NCBI GenBank assembly: GCA_913064995.1
Contig: CAJYBL010000018.1
Coordinates: 1 to 15,131 of the forward strand
Direction of reading: 5' to 3'
DNA: 15,131 bases
Source of the DNA: an uncultured Alphaproteobacteria bacterium
Lineage (GTDB): Bacteria; Pseudomonadota; Alphaproteobacteria; Puniceispirillales; Puniceispirillaceae
The translations under genes were made by a program, and so were the position numbers. Shown in pieces: positions 1-8,296 of the stretch (the first letter of the stretch is position 1; each line of letters begins with the position of its first letter). The notes beneath the pieces were generated by a model. It saw only the letters and a list, made by a program, of their open reading frames with translations, was not told where the DNA came from and ran no database searches.

Positions 1-2
1 CT

Positions 3-728
3 GATCTTGAGCTTGTTGCCGCGACCGACTTGCCTGACAGCCCCTTTATCGGCCGTGCTGCTGGTGAGGTGGCGCAAATTGGTGCGAATGGGGTGATGAT
101 TGGCAGTGATCCTGAAACGTTATTTGGCGTGGCCGATGTCGTGATTGATTTTACCAGTCCTGCAGCAAGCATTCATCATGCCAGCCTTGCCGCGGCAAAA
201 GGCACCGCCATGGTGATTGGCACAACGGGTCTTGGTGCCGAAGAAGAAGCCGCGCTGAAGGCAATGGCAAAAGACAATAGGATTATCTATTGTGCCAATA
301 CATCGGTTGGCGTCACTTTGCTGACCCAGCTTGTCGAAGAAGTGGCGGCCAAGCTAACTGACGGATGGGATATCGAAATTTTGGAAACGCATCATCACCA
401 TAAGGTTGATGCGCCATCAGGAACCGCGCTCGCGCTTGGCAAAGCGGCGGCAAAGGGGCGTGGTGTTGCCCTTGATGATGTTGCCGATATGGTTCGAAAA
501 GGCCAGACCGGTGCGCGCAAAAAGGGCGATATCGGTTTTGCTGTTTTGCGGGGCGGCGATGTTGCGGGTGAACATTCGGTGATTTTTTATGGTGATGCCG
601 AACGTGTGGAAATTTCGCATCGAGCAACGGACCGCGCTATTTTTGCCCGTGGTGCCATTCGTGCCGCGCGGTTTGCGGCAACGGCCTCATCTGGATTTTA
701 CGCTATGACGGATGTGCTGAAAGGCTGA
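3..728 (+). CDS. dapB: 4-hydroxy-tetrahydrodipicolinate reductase (5'-truncated)
   Basis: Cytoplasmic NAD(P)H-dependent reductase of the diaminopimelate/lysine pathway, which feeds peptidoglycan and lysine synthesis. The reading frame is open from the left edge, so the gene begins upstream. The 241 visible residues lack only the first ~25-30, which should hold the Rossmann GxGxxG loop. Visible family marks: the VVIDFTSPAA segment, the VIGTTGL nucleotide-site loop (about visible residues 71-77), and the catalytic signature ETHHHHKVDAPSGTAL, with His residues at visible 130-133 and Lys134. In the E. coli enzyme the matching His and Lys act in catalysis and substrate binding. A TTG at position 30 could be read as a start, but residues before it (LELVAATD) fit the family, so it is internal. 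The stop lies 2 bp before nth, suggesting co-transcription. Family identity is secure. Confidence 0.97.
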   Translation, partial: DLELVAATDLPDSPFIGRAAGEVAQIGANGVMIGSDPETLFGVADVVIDFTSPAASIHHASLAAAKGTAMVIGTTGLGAEEEAALKAMAKDNRIIYCANTSVGVTLLTQLVEEVAAKLTDGWDIEILETHHHHKVDAPSGTALALGKAAAKGRGVALDDVADMVRKGQTGARKKGDIGFAVLRGGDVAGEHSVIFYGDAERVEISHRATDRAIFARGAIRAARFAATASSGFYAMTDVLKG

Positions 729-730
729 TC

Positions 731-1375
731 ATGCCGGTAAAAATGAAACTTGCAGCAATTGATATTTGCTTTGAACGCTTGTCGCAACGTCAACCTGATC
801 CAAAAACCGAACTTGAATTCACTGATCCTTTCACGCTTCTTGTGGCGGTTGTTCTCTCAGCGCAGGCAACCGATGTTGGAGTGAATAAAGCAACCAAAAG
901 CCTGTTTGCCGCCGCCAATACGCCAGCGGCGCTGGTGGCGCTTGGCAGTGACGAGATCAGTCATCACATCCGCACCATTGGTCTATTTAATACCAAGGCC
1001 AAGAATGTGTTTAAATTATCGCAAATCCTGCTTGATAAGCATGATGGCGAGGTGCCGCGGAACCGTGCCGCGCTTGAGGCGTTGCCCGGGGTTGGCCGGA
1101 AAACGGCGAATGTGGTTTTGAATGAGGCTTTTGGCGAGCCAACAATCGCTGTTGATACGCATATTTTTCGCTTTGGCAATCGCACCGGCTTGGCGCCTGG
1201 AAAAACCCCTGATGCGGTTGAAAAGGAATTGCTTCGCCGTGTGCCTGACCGCTGGAAAAAGGGCGCGCATCACTGGATGATTCTGCATGGTCGTTATGTC
1301 TGCAAGGCGCGCAAACCTGATTGTGCCAATTGTGTGATTGCCGATCTGTGCCTTTTCAAAGCCAAGCCTTTATAG
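731..1375 (+). CDS. nth: Endonuclease III (DNA glycosylase/AP lyase)
   Basis: Base-excision repair enzyme that removes oxidised pyrimidines and cleaves the abasic site. At 214 aa it has the normal family length. The helix-hairpin-helix LPGVGRKTA is at residues 118-126 and contains Lys124, the equivalent of the catalytic lysine. The VDTHIFR motif supplies Asp142, the conserved catalytic aspartate. The C-terminal 4Fe-4S loop is complete, with Cys191, 198, 201 and 207 in the C-x6-C-x2-C-x5-C spacing. The ATG is preceded by AAAGG about 6 nt upstream, inside the end of dapB, so the pair is probably translated from one message. The gene converges with the lipoprotein gene 46 bp downstream, and I see no clear hairpin terminator between them. 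No unusual residues were noted. Confidence 0.98.
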   Translation: MPVKMKLAAIDICFERLSQRQPDPKTELEFTDPFTLLVAVVLSAQATDVGVNKATKSLFAAANTPAALVALGSDEISHHIRTIGLFNTKAKNVFKLSQILLDKHDGEVPRNRAALEALPGVGRKTANVVLNEAFGEPTIAVDTHIFRFGNRTGLAPGKTPDAVEKELLRRVPDRWKKGAHHWMILHGRYVCKARKPDCANCVIADLCLFKAKPL

Positions 1376-1421
1376 GCCAGTATAGTTGATCTGGCGCATT
1401 GAATTTGGCGTAGGGCGCTAT

Positions 1422-2009
1422 TTATAATCTGGCAACTAGTTTTTGATGATGCCGATCCATTGCCGCAAGGCATTTGCCTTCATTAACCCTGCCGCCAATC
1501 ACCGCGCTTCGCATATCCCAATCTTTAATGATCAATTGCGATGATCCTTGGCTTGCTGGATAGAAAAAGAAATCAACAACACATTCGGCAAAACGATATT
1601 GCCAGATTTCAATCGGGCCTTCCTGCCGGATCATATTGGCAATGCCAAGATCGCGAAGTAATATGATTGATGCCGAGCCGATCATCGCGTTGGGACGAAA
1701 TGGCGGCTGAACTTTCACTGGCTGAACGGGTGTTGGCTGGACGGGCGGTGTTGCCGGAATGGCGGCAATGGCTGTTTCTTCGCTGCTGTTATTGGTACCA
1801 GAACCAGCTTCAGTGCCAGAACCCGAACCAGCCGCGCCATCGGCAGTTTTCGTGACAGTGCTGACGACAACAAGGTCAATGTCGGTCTCACCTTCAGCGG
1901 CGACGGTAATCGCGGGGGTTGCTTTGCTATTGACTATTGTTGGCGTCACCGGCTGGCACGCCGCAACAAGCGCGGCAAATCCAAACAGATAAAAATGTAA
2001 GTGACGCAT
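1422..2009 (-). CDS. Putative lipoprotein of unknown function
   Basis: I do not recognise a named family. From the ATG at 2009 the protein has 195 residues. It starts with a short basic/hydrophobic signal ending in the lipobox LVAAC (Cys18), so lipidation and export across the inner membrane are likely. Next comes a low-complexity linker rich in Gly/Ser/Thr/Glu (about 55-80), then a Pro/Gln/Val stretch with PVQPTPVQPVKVQPP (about 89-103). The C-terminal domain (about 105-195) contains LRDLGIANMIRQEGPIEIWQY and two cysteines (143 and 180) that could pair in the periplasm. I recall similar LG..xxxREG..EIWQY segments in uncharacterised alphaproteobacterial proteins. An in-frame GTG at 2018 would add three residues. 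I prefer the ATG because GGTG lies about 6 nt upstream of it. The gene converges with nth and diverges from the kinase. Existence is likely; function is unknown. Confidence 0.85.
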   Translation of the reverse strand: MRHLHFYLFGFAALVAACQPVTPTIVNSKATPAITVAAEGETDIDLVVVSTVTKTADGAAGSGSGTEAGSGTNNSSEETAIAAIPATPPVQPTPVQPVKVQPPFRPNAMIGSASIILLRDLGIANMIRQEGPIEIWQYRFAECVVDFFFYPASQGSSQLIIKDWDMRSAVIGGRVNEGKCLAAMDRHHQKLVARL

Positions 2010-2164
2010 ATTTCGCACCGCGTTAGCAATATTGACGGCCTAGGGTCTAGCTGAAAAAGTCGGTCTTTGCACGAACTCTTTTGGGTTTTGATTGCCATTG
2101 GCCTTGTTCTTCGATCATGTCCGGCCTAATGTCGCGTCGCAGAATTTGGAATGAGGATGCGGTG

Positions 2165-3157
2165 ATGCGGGTAAAATCTCTTGATGTGCTGGCGGTTGGC
2201 AATGCCATTGTTGATATTTTTGGGCAATGTGACGATGATTTTTTGCAGACGAATGGCATTGAAAAAGGGGTGATGACGCTTCTTGATGCTGCCGGATCAG
2301 CAAGGCTTTACGCCGCGCTTGACAAGATCGGCTCGCCGCAATTGATTTCGGGGGGATCGGCGGCCAATACGGCGGTTGGCGTTGCCGCCTTTGGCGGATC
2401 GACAAATTTCATTGGTCGCGTTCATGATGATGATCTTGGCGCGGCGTTCCGGCATGATATCAAGGCAGCTGGTGTCGGTTTTGATCAACCACCAGCCAGC
2501 AGCGGATCACCAACCGCATCATCAATCATTCTTGTGACTCCCGATGCGGCACGATCAATGAATACATTTCTTGGTGCCAGCATCGAATTTGAAGCTGGCG
2601 ATCTTGCGCTTGCTGATGCCGCATCGGCAAAAATCATTTATCTTGAAGGCTATCTTTTCGATGCGCCAAACGGCCCTGCCATTTTTGCCGAGGCGGCGCG
2701 TCTTGCCGAAAAGCATGATGTCAGGCTGGCGCTATCACTTTCGGATCCATGGTGCGCCGAACGGCACCGCGCGGCGCTGTCCAGCTTTATTGCTGATCAT
2801 ATCTCGATCTTATTTGGTAATGAAGAAGAGGTTGCCAGCCTATATCAATCGAGCAGCCAGGATGCCATTGCTGCCTTGGCTGGCAAGATCGATGAGTTGG
2901 TAGTTACTCGCGGACCAGCAGGTGCCTTTATTGGCGCAGGCGCTGATCATCACGAAATTCCTGCCATGCCGCAAGGGCCGGTGATTGATACAACCGGTGC
3001 TGGTGATTTATTTGCCGCTGGCTATCTGTTTGGCCGCACAAATGAATTCGATCTTTTGCAGTCAGGCCGTCTTGCCGGCCTTGCCGCCGGAGAGGTTATT
3101 TCGCATATCGGTGCGCGGCCGCAAACCGACTTAAAACAGCTCGCGGCCAGTTTTTAA
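2165..3157 (+). CDS. PfkB-family carbohydrate/nucleoside kinase (adenosine kinase-like)
   Basis: Ribokinase-fold kinase of 330 aa that transfers phosphate from ATP to a sugar or nucleoside. The N-terminus DVLAVGNAIVDI and overall pattern resemble the adenosine kinase branch common in alphaproteobacteria. The substrate cannot be read from sequence. Motifs: GGSAANTAVGVAAFGG at 63-78 (PfkB signature 1, substrate side); NEEE at 219-222 (the NxxE metal/phosphate motif); DTTGAGD at 275-281 (signature 2), with Asp281 as the expected catalytic base. The frame extends upstream to a TTG at 2081. The ATG at 2165 is preferred because GAGG (2153-2156) lies 8 nt before it and the family N-terminus begins there. 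It converges with maeB with only 21 bp between stops, and there is no obvious terminator. Confidence 0.93.
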   Translation: MRVKSLDVLAVGNAIVDIFGQCDDDFLQTNGIEKGVMTLLDAAGSARLYAALDKIGSPQLISGGSAANTAVGVAAFGGSTNFIGRVHDDDLGAAFRHDIKAAGVGFDQPPASSGSPTASSIILVTPDAARSMNTFLGASIEFEAGDLALADAASAKIIYLEGYLFDAPNGPAIFAEAARLAEKHDVRLALSLSDPWCAERHRAALSSFIADHISILFGNEEEVASLYQSSSQDAIAALAGKIDELVVTRGPAGAFIGAGADHHEIPAMPQGPVIDTTGAGDLFAAGYLFGRTNEFDLLQSGRLAGLAAGEVISHIGARPQTDLKQLAASF

Positions 3158-3178
3158 CCGTCTGTTCTTGCCCCCGCG

Positions 3179-5443
3179 TTAGCGAATGGCATCATGCGCG
3201 GCCAGCACGGCGGTTTGCACAATATCGCTAACCGATGCGCCCATCTGCACAATCTGGAACGGATGCGCGCCGCCAATCATAATTGGCCCAATCACCGAAA
3301 CATTGCCTAGCTGATGCACCAATTTGAAAGAAATATTGGCAGAATGAAGCCCGGGCATTACCAGAATATTTGCAGGTCCGGTCAGGTTACAGAACGGATA
3401 GCGCGACTTCATCAAATCATAATCAAGCGCGATATCTCCGGTCATTTCACCGTCAAATTCAAACCCGACATCACGGCTTTGCAAAATTTCAACCGCACGA
3501 CGCACCTCGACACTAGTGCGTGATTCTGGATTGCCAAAATTGGTGAATGACAAAATGGCAACACGCGGTGTATGGCCCATTTGACGCGCCTTGGCAGCCA
3601 AGGCAACGGCAATATCAGCCATTTCTTCAGCATCGGGACGTTCGGTCACGGCAATATCACCAACAAAAACCGTCCGGCCTCTCGAAATAATCATCGAGGT
3701 GGTCATGAATTTGCTGCCTTCGGCGACATCAATGACCCGGCGGATATGCGCCAGGCTTGGTTGAAAAGCGCGGGTTACCCCGGTCACAAGCGCATCGGCA
3801 TGGCCACAGCTAACCATACAGGCCGCAAAGACATTGCGGTCAAGATTCACCATGCGCTGGCAATCGCGGTAAAGCGATCCGCGGCGTTGAAGCTTGCCAT
3901 AAAGTAGATCGGTATATTCGGTCAAATGCTCTGATACCTTGGCATTGGTGATTGGCAAATCTTCGGCACCATCAAGACCAAGACGCTGGATCGTTTCCTT
4001 GACCCGATGTTCGCGCCCAAGAAGAATTGGATAGCCATAACCGGCATTGCGGAATGCCAGTGCGGCGCGGATCACCCGCTCTTCTTCACCCTCGGCAAAG
4101 ACGATGCGCTTTTTATTGGCGCTAACGCGTTCGAAAATAGATTGCAAGGCACCTGCGGTTGGATCGAGACGTGCCGATAATGACCGGCGATATTCATCAA
4201 GATCATCAATTGGCCGGCGGGCAACACCATCATTCATTGCCGCTTCGGCAACGGCTGAAGATACGGCCACAATCAGGCGGGGATCAAAAGGTGTCGGGAT
4301 GATATAATCTTCACCATAGGCAAGCGATTGGCCGCCATAAGCATCAGCCACCGCATCTGGCACATCTTCACGTGCCAGCATCGCCAATGCATTTGCCGCA
4401 GCGATTTTCATGTTTTCGGTGATTTTGCTGGCGCGTACATCAAGCGCACCACGGAAAATATACGGAAAGCCAAGAACGTTATTCACTTGATTTGGAAAAT
4501 CCGACCGTCCAGTTGCGATAACCGCATCAGGGCGCACCTCTTTGGCTTCGGCTGGCCAGATTTCCGGAACCGGATTGGCCATTGCAAAGATAATCGGCCG
4601 TGGTGCCATTTTTTCAACCATGCTTTTGGTCAAGGCGCCGCCTGATGACAGGCCAAGAAAAACATCCGCTCCGACAAGCGCATCTTCAAGGCTTCGAGCA
4701 TCAGTATCGGTTGCATGCGCTGATTTCCATTGATTCATCGATCCTTCACGGCCTTTGTAAATTGGGCCAGCGCGGTCACAGATGATGATATTATTGGCCG
4801 GAACCCCCATGATTTTCAGCAATTCAACACAGGCAATCGAGGCCGCACCAGCACCATTGCCAACAATCTTGACGCTTTTCATGTCACGACCGGTCAGGTG
4901 AAACGCATTGATCAGCCCCGCAGCAACAATAATGGCGGTGCCATGCTGATCATCATGGAAAACGGGAATATCCAGCTTTTCACGAAGCTGCTGTTCAATC
5001 ACAAAACATTCAGGTGCTTTGATATCTTCAAGGTTGATCCCGCCAAAGGTTGACGTCATCAGCTCAACCGCGCTGACAAAAGCATCGGTGTCGGTTGTGT
5101 TTAATTCCAGATCAATACCGTCAATATCGGCAAATTTCTTGAATAGAACAGCTTTACCTTCCATGACGGGTTTCGCCGCCGCCGCGCCGATATCGCCAAG
5201 ACCGAGAACCGCAGTGCCGTTCGAGATAACGGCAATCTGATTGCCCTTATTGGTGTAATCATACGCCGTATTGATATCAGCAGCGATTTCAAGACATGGC
5301 GCGGCCACACCTGGCGAATAGGCAAGCGATAAATCATGCTGGCTTGTCAGCGGCTTGGTCGCGGCAATTTGGAATTTTCCGGGGCGGCCATTGGCGTGAA
5401 AGGCAAGGGCTTCGGCATCAAGGAGTTTATCTTTATCTGTCAT
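3179..5443 (-). CDS. maeB: NADP-dependent malic enzyme with C-terminal phosphotransacetylase-like domain
   Basis: Cytoplasmic enzyme that decarboxylates malate to pyruvate, giving NADPH and linking the TCA cycle to gluconeogenesis or acetyl-CoA supply. At 754 aa it matches the large two-domain MaeB/TME class. The malic enzyme part (about 1-420) shows AYSPGVAAPC (41-50), SNGTAVLGLGDIG (74-86), KPVMEGKAVLFKKFADID (91-108) with the conserved active-site lysines, FHDDQHGTA (162-170), the nucleotide loop GNGAGAA (195-201) and AMANPVPEI. The rest (about 430-754) is phosphotransacetylase-like, with KRIVFAEGEEERVIRAA, VTGVTRAF and the C-terminal GPIMIGGAHP. In characterised homologues this domain is regulatory (acetyl-CoA binding), not catalytic. 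NADP preference is inferred from class. The start ATG has only a weak GAG upstream. It diverges from mutS, a pairing I recall for tme-mutS in Sinorhizobium. Confidence 0.97.
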   Translation of the reverse strand: MTDKDKLLDAEALAFHANGRPGKFQIAATKPLTSQHDLSLAYSPGVAAPCLEIAADINTAYDYTNKGNQIAVISNGTAVLGLGDIGAAAAKPVMEGKAVLFKKFADIDGIDLELNTTDTDAFVSAVELMTSTFGGINLEDIKAPECFVIEQQLREKLDIPVFHDDQHGTAIIVAAGLINAFHLTGRDMKSVKIVGNGAGAASIACVELLKIMGVPANNIIICDRAGPIYKGREGSMNQWKSAHATDTDARSLEDALVGADVFLGLSSGGALTKSMVEKMAPRPIIFAMANPVPEIWPAEAKEVRPDAVIATGRSDFPNQVNNVLGFPYIFRGALDVRASKITENMKIAAANALAMLAREDVPDAVADAYGGQSLAYGEDYIIPTPFDPRLIVAVSSAVAEAAMNDGVARRPIDDLDEYRRSLSARLDPTAGALQSIFERVSANKKRIVFAEGEEERVIRAALAFRNAGYGYPILLGREHRVKETIQRLGLDGAEDLPITNAKVSEHLTEYTDLLYGKLQRRGSLYRDCQRMVNLDRNVFAACMVSCGHADALVTGVTRAFQPSLAHIRRVIDVAEGSKFMTTSMIISRGRTVFVGDIAVTERPDAEEMADIAVALAAKARQMGHTPRVAILSFTNFGNPESRTSVEVRRAVEILQSRDVGFEFDGEMTGDIALDYDLMKSRYPFCNLTGPANILVMPGLHSANISFKLVHQLGNVSVIGPIMIGGAHPFQIVQMGASVSDIVQTAVLAAHDAIR

Positions 5444-5596
5444 GTCTCAAATACTTTGTCACGGCGCTCAAAAACGGCCATGTGGGTTAAAATTTCAGTC
5501 TGATACAAACCAAAACAAGAATAATTATCTATAACGTCGGATCAGACCCGGTTCGATCTTGTTCTAAAGATCAAGTTGGGGCAATGTCAAAACGCT
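5444..5596. promoter_or_regulatory. Divergent maeB/mutS intergenic region with a short inverted repeat
   Basis: This 153-bp AT-rich stretch must hold the start signals for both maeB (-) and the mutS operon (+), since the genes point away from each other. I could not settle any -35/-10 pair. TATAAC at 5530-5535 resembles a -10 box for mutS but has no good -35 partner. A perfect inverted repeat GATCTT-(6 nt)-AAGATC lies at 5555-5572, just before the coding region. It overlaps two GTTC words spaced by 6 nt. It may be an operator or a leader hairpin, or it may be chance. Confidence 0.4.
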
Positions 5597-8296
5597 ATGA
5601 CATCTCAAGCTTCTACAGCAAATGCGCCAAAAGTAAAAGCGCCGACCCCAATGATGGCGCAATATTTGCGCGTCAAGGAATCGCACCCTGATTCTTTGCT
5701 TTTTTATCGGATGGGCGACTTCTATGAGATGTTTTTTGACGATGCCGAAATGGCCGCCAAACTGCTTGGCATAACGCTAACAAAACGCGGCAGCAAAGAT
5801 GGGCTTGATGTGCCAATGTGCGGCGTTCCGGTTCATTCGGTTGATGGCTATCTGGCAAAATTGATCCGCGCTGGTCATCGGGTGGCGATTTGCGAGCAAA
5901 CTGAAGATCCGCAAGAACAAAAACAGCGTGGCGGCAAAGGCCCGCTGAAACGTGATGTGGTGCGGGTGCTGACCCCTGGCACCCTGACCGAAGATGAATT
6001 GCTGCCAGCGCGGGCGCATAATTATCTTGTTGCGCTTGGCCGGGCAGAAACCCAGCTGGCTTTGGCATGGGCTGATATGTCGACAGGCGATTTTCTGGTT
6101 CAAGAAATGGCCGATGGTGGTGTTGAAACCTTGCTCGCGCGTCTTGATCCGGCCGAATTGATCTATCCGCCGGGATTTGATTTTTCCGACTGGTTACAGG
6201 CCAGCCAAATCTGTGCAACCGAACAGGCGGCATCTTTATTTGATTCGACGCGCGCCAAACAGGCACTTGAACGATTCTATCAGGTTGCGAGTCTGGATGG
6301 CATGGGGCATTTCAGCCGCGCTATGCTGTCGGCTGGTGGGGCGCTTCTTGGCTATCTTGAGGCAACACAGGTCGGCAATATGCCGCGGCTTTTGCCACTG
6401 ACTGCGGTCAGTGATGCTGGCTTTATGGAAATTGATCCGGCAACAAGGCGGTCTTTGGAATTATCGCGCACTTTGACTGGTGAACGGCGCGGTAGCTTGC
6501 TTCATGCGGTCGATCGCACCTTGACCGCGGCTGGCGGGCGGCTTCTTGGCGAACGGCTTGCAGCGCCCCTATTTGATGTTGCGGCGATCGAGTCACGGCT
6601 TGATCTGGTGAGCTGGTTTCTGGCCAACACGGCTTGTGGCGATAAGGTGCGATCTCAGCTTCGGACTCAGCCCGATATTGAACGGGCTTTGTCGCGCTTA
6701 TCGCTTGGTCATGGTGGCCCGCGCGATTTGGCAAATATTAGCAATGGTCTCGATAGTGCTGGTGAAATCGCCGCGCAGATAAAGACGGTTGCGGCAAAGG
6801 GCATTGGTGGACTTGCCTTGCCTGATGGCTTGCCGGATTGCCTTGATATGATGTTGTGTCCGCGCGGGCTAAGCGATGAATTGACACCTGCGCTGGCAGA
6901 TGAATTACCGCTTTTGGCGCGTGATGGCGGCTTTATTCGTCAAGGCTATGATCTTGCGCTTGATGATTTGCGCGGTCTTCGTGATGAAAGCCGCCGGTTA
7001 ATTGTCGCTTTGCAAAGCCGCTATGCTGATGAAACTGGAATCGCCTCGCTAAAGATCAAACATAATAATGTTCTTGGCTATCATATTGACGTGCGAAGCA
7101 ATCATGCTGGTAAATTGATGGATAATGAAATCTTTATTCATCGGCAAACCACCGCGCAGGCGGTACGGTTTACCACAACCGAGCTGGCGCAAATGGAACG
7201 CGATATGGCCAGCGCGGCTGATCGTGCGCTGGCGCTCGAATTGGAAATATTTGACCGGTTGCGGTCATTGGTTTTGCAGGCGGCACATGGCCTTGGCAAT
7301 GCGGCACGCGCGCTTGCTGAAATTGATGTTGCGACAGCCGCAGCGCAGCTGGCGACAGCGAATCACTATTGCCGCCCGCAATTGGTTGCCGAACCGGTAT
7401 TTAACATTACCAAGGGTCGCCATCCCGTGATCGAGCCAATGCTTGATTCGCAAACTCCCTTTATTGCCAATGATTGCAATCTCGATGATGGGCGGTTATG
7501 GCTTTTGACCGGCCCCAACATGGCTGGAAAATCCACCTTTTTGCGACAGAATGCGCATATTGCGATTATGGCTCAGGCAGGACTTTATGTTCCTGCCGAA
7601 AAGGCGGTTATTGGGCTTGTTGATCGTTTGTTCAGCCGTGTTGGCGCGGCCGATGATCTGGCGCGTGGCCGTTCGACCTTCATGGTTGAGATGGTTGAAA
7701 CCGCGGCAATTTTGAATCGGGCCACCAATCGGTCATTGGTTATTCTTGATGAAATTGGTCGTGGCACGGCCACTTATGACGGTTTGGCGATTGCTTGGTC
7801 AACGCTTGAATATCTGCATGACGCCAGCACTTGCCGAACGCTGTTTGCAACGCATTATCATGAATTGACGCATCTTCAAAAAAACCTTGATCAGCTTCGT
7901 TGCCATGCAATGCAGGTTCGCGAATGGCAGGGATCAATTGTGTTTTTGCATCAGGTCGTTGCCGGTTCGGCTGATCGATCTTATGGCGTTCATGTGGCAC
8001 GGCTTGCCGGGTTGCCAGCCGCGGTTCTTAGCCGTGCTGAAACCATTCTAGACGAACTTGAAACCGGCCAGCATGGCGCGGTTGATGCTGGTATGATGGC
8101 CGATAATCTGCCGCTATTTGATTATCAAAGCAAAGCGCTGGAAAAGCCAGTGACGCCGGATGAAATTGGCGTGGCGCTTGATGAAATGCAACCTGATAGC
8201 CTTACCCCGCGTGAGGCGTTGGATATGCTTTACCGTCTCAAGTCATTGCGCCGTGATCCAGCTTCGCCACCGCTGCGATCAGGTGATAAAAAATGA
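5597..8296 (+). CDS. mutS: DNA mismatch repair protein MutS
   Basis: ATPase that recognises mispaired and short looped bases and recruits MutL. The length of 899 aa is normal. The N-terminal mismatch-reading motif GDFYEMF has Phe42 and Glu44, matching the F-x-E of E. coli MutS. The connector, lever and clamp regions follow. The ATPase has Walker A GPNMAGKST (639-647), Walker B ILDEIGRGT with Asp718-Glu719, the ATYDG signature loop and FATHYHEL with His753. The C-terminus ends with DSLTPREALDMLYRLKSL, the usual dimer/tetramer tail. The ATG at 5597 is preferred because the TPMMAQYL block then sits at a distance similar to E. coli. An in-frame TTG at 5576 adds seven residues, and neither has a strong ribosome binding site. 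Its stop overlaps the glnD start by ATGA, so it heads the mutS-glnD-murJ operon. Confidence 0.98.
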   Translation: MTSQASTANAPKVKAPTPMMAQYLRVKESHPDSLLFYRMGDFYEMFFDDAEMAAKLLGITLTKRGSKDGLDVPMCGVPVHSVDGYLAKLIRAGHRVAICEQTEDPQEQKQRGGKGPLKRDVVRVLTPGTLTEDELLPARAHNYLVALGRAETQLALAWADMSTGDFLVQEMADGGVETLLARLDPAELIYPPGFDFSDWLQASQICATEQAASLFDSTRAKQALERFYQVASLDGMGHFSRAMLSAGGALLGYLEATQVGNMPRLLPLTAVSDAGFMEIDPATRRSLELSRTLTGERRGSLLHAVDRTLTAAGGRLLGERLAAPLFDVAAIESRLDLVSWFLANTACGDKVRSQLRTQPDIERALSRLSLGHGGPRDLANISNGLDSAGEIAAQIKTVAAKGIGGLALPDGLPDCLDMMLCPRGLSDELTPALADELPLLARDGGFIRQGYDLALDDLRGLRDESRRLIVALQSRYADETGIASLKIKHNNVLGYHIDVRSNHAGKLMDNEIFIHRQTTAQAVRFTTTELAQMERDMASAADRALALELEIFDRLRSLVLQAAHGLGNAARALAEIDVATAAAQLATANHYCRPQLVAEPVFNITKGRHPVIEPMLDSQTPFIANDCNLDDGRLWLLTGPNMAGKSTFLRQNAHIAIMAQAGLYVPAEKAVIGLVDRLFSRVGAADDLARGRSTFMVEMVETAAILNRATNRSLVILDEIGRGTATYDGLAIAWSTLEYLHDASTCRTLFATHYHELTHLQKNLDQLRCHAMQVREWQGSIVFLHQVVAGSADRSYGVHVARLAGLPAAVLSRAETILDELETGQHGAVDAGMMADNLPLFDYQSKALEKPVTPDEIGVALDEMQPDSLTPREALDMLYRLKSLRRDPASPPLRSGDKK

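Noticed and set aside
385..404. Four consecutive histidines in DapB
   Set aside because: These fall within the family's catalytic HH..K.DAPSG signature and are normal, not a tag.
2081..2164. N-terminal extension of the PfkB kinase from TTG 2081
   Set aside because: The extra 28 residues do not resemble the family, and the ATG at 2165 has GAGG at a good distance.
5673..6266. 197-codon minus-strand frame inside mutS
   Set aside because: It lies opposite a fully conserved MutS and its translation has no recognisable domain or start signal. It is a shadow of codon bias.
7508..7537. MutS Walker A reads GPNMAGKST instead of the E. coli GPNMGGKST
   Set aside because: The Gly-to-Ala change at this position is a common natural variant in MutS and leaves the P-loop intact.
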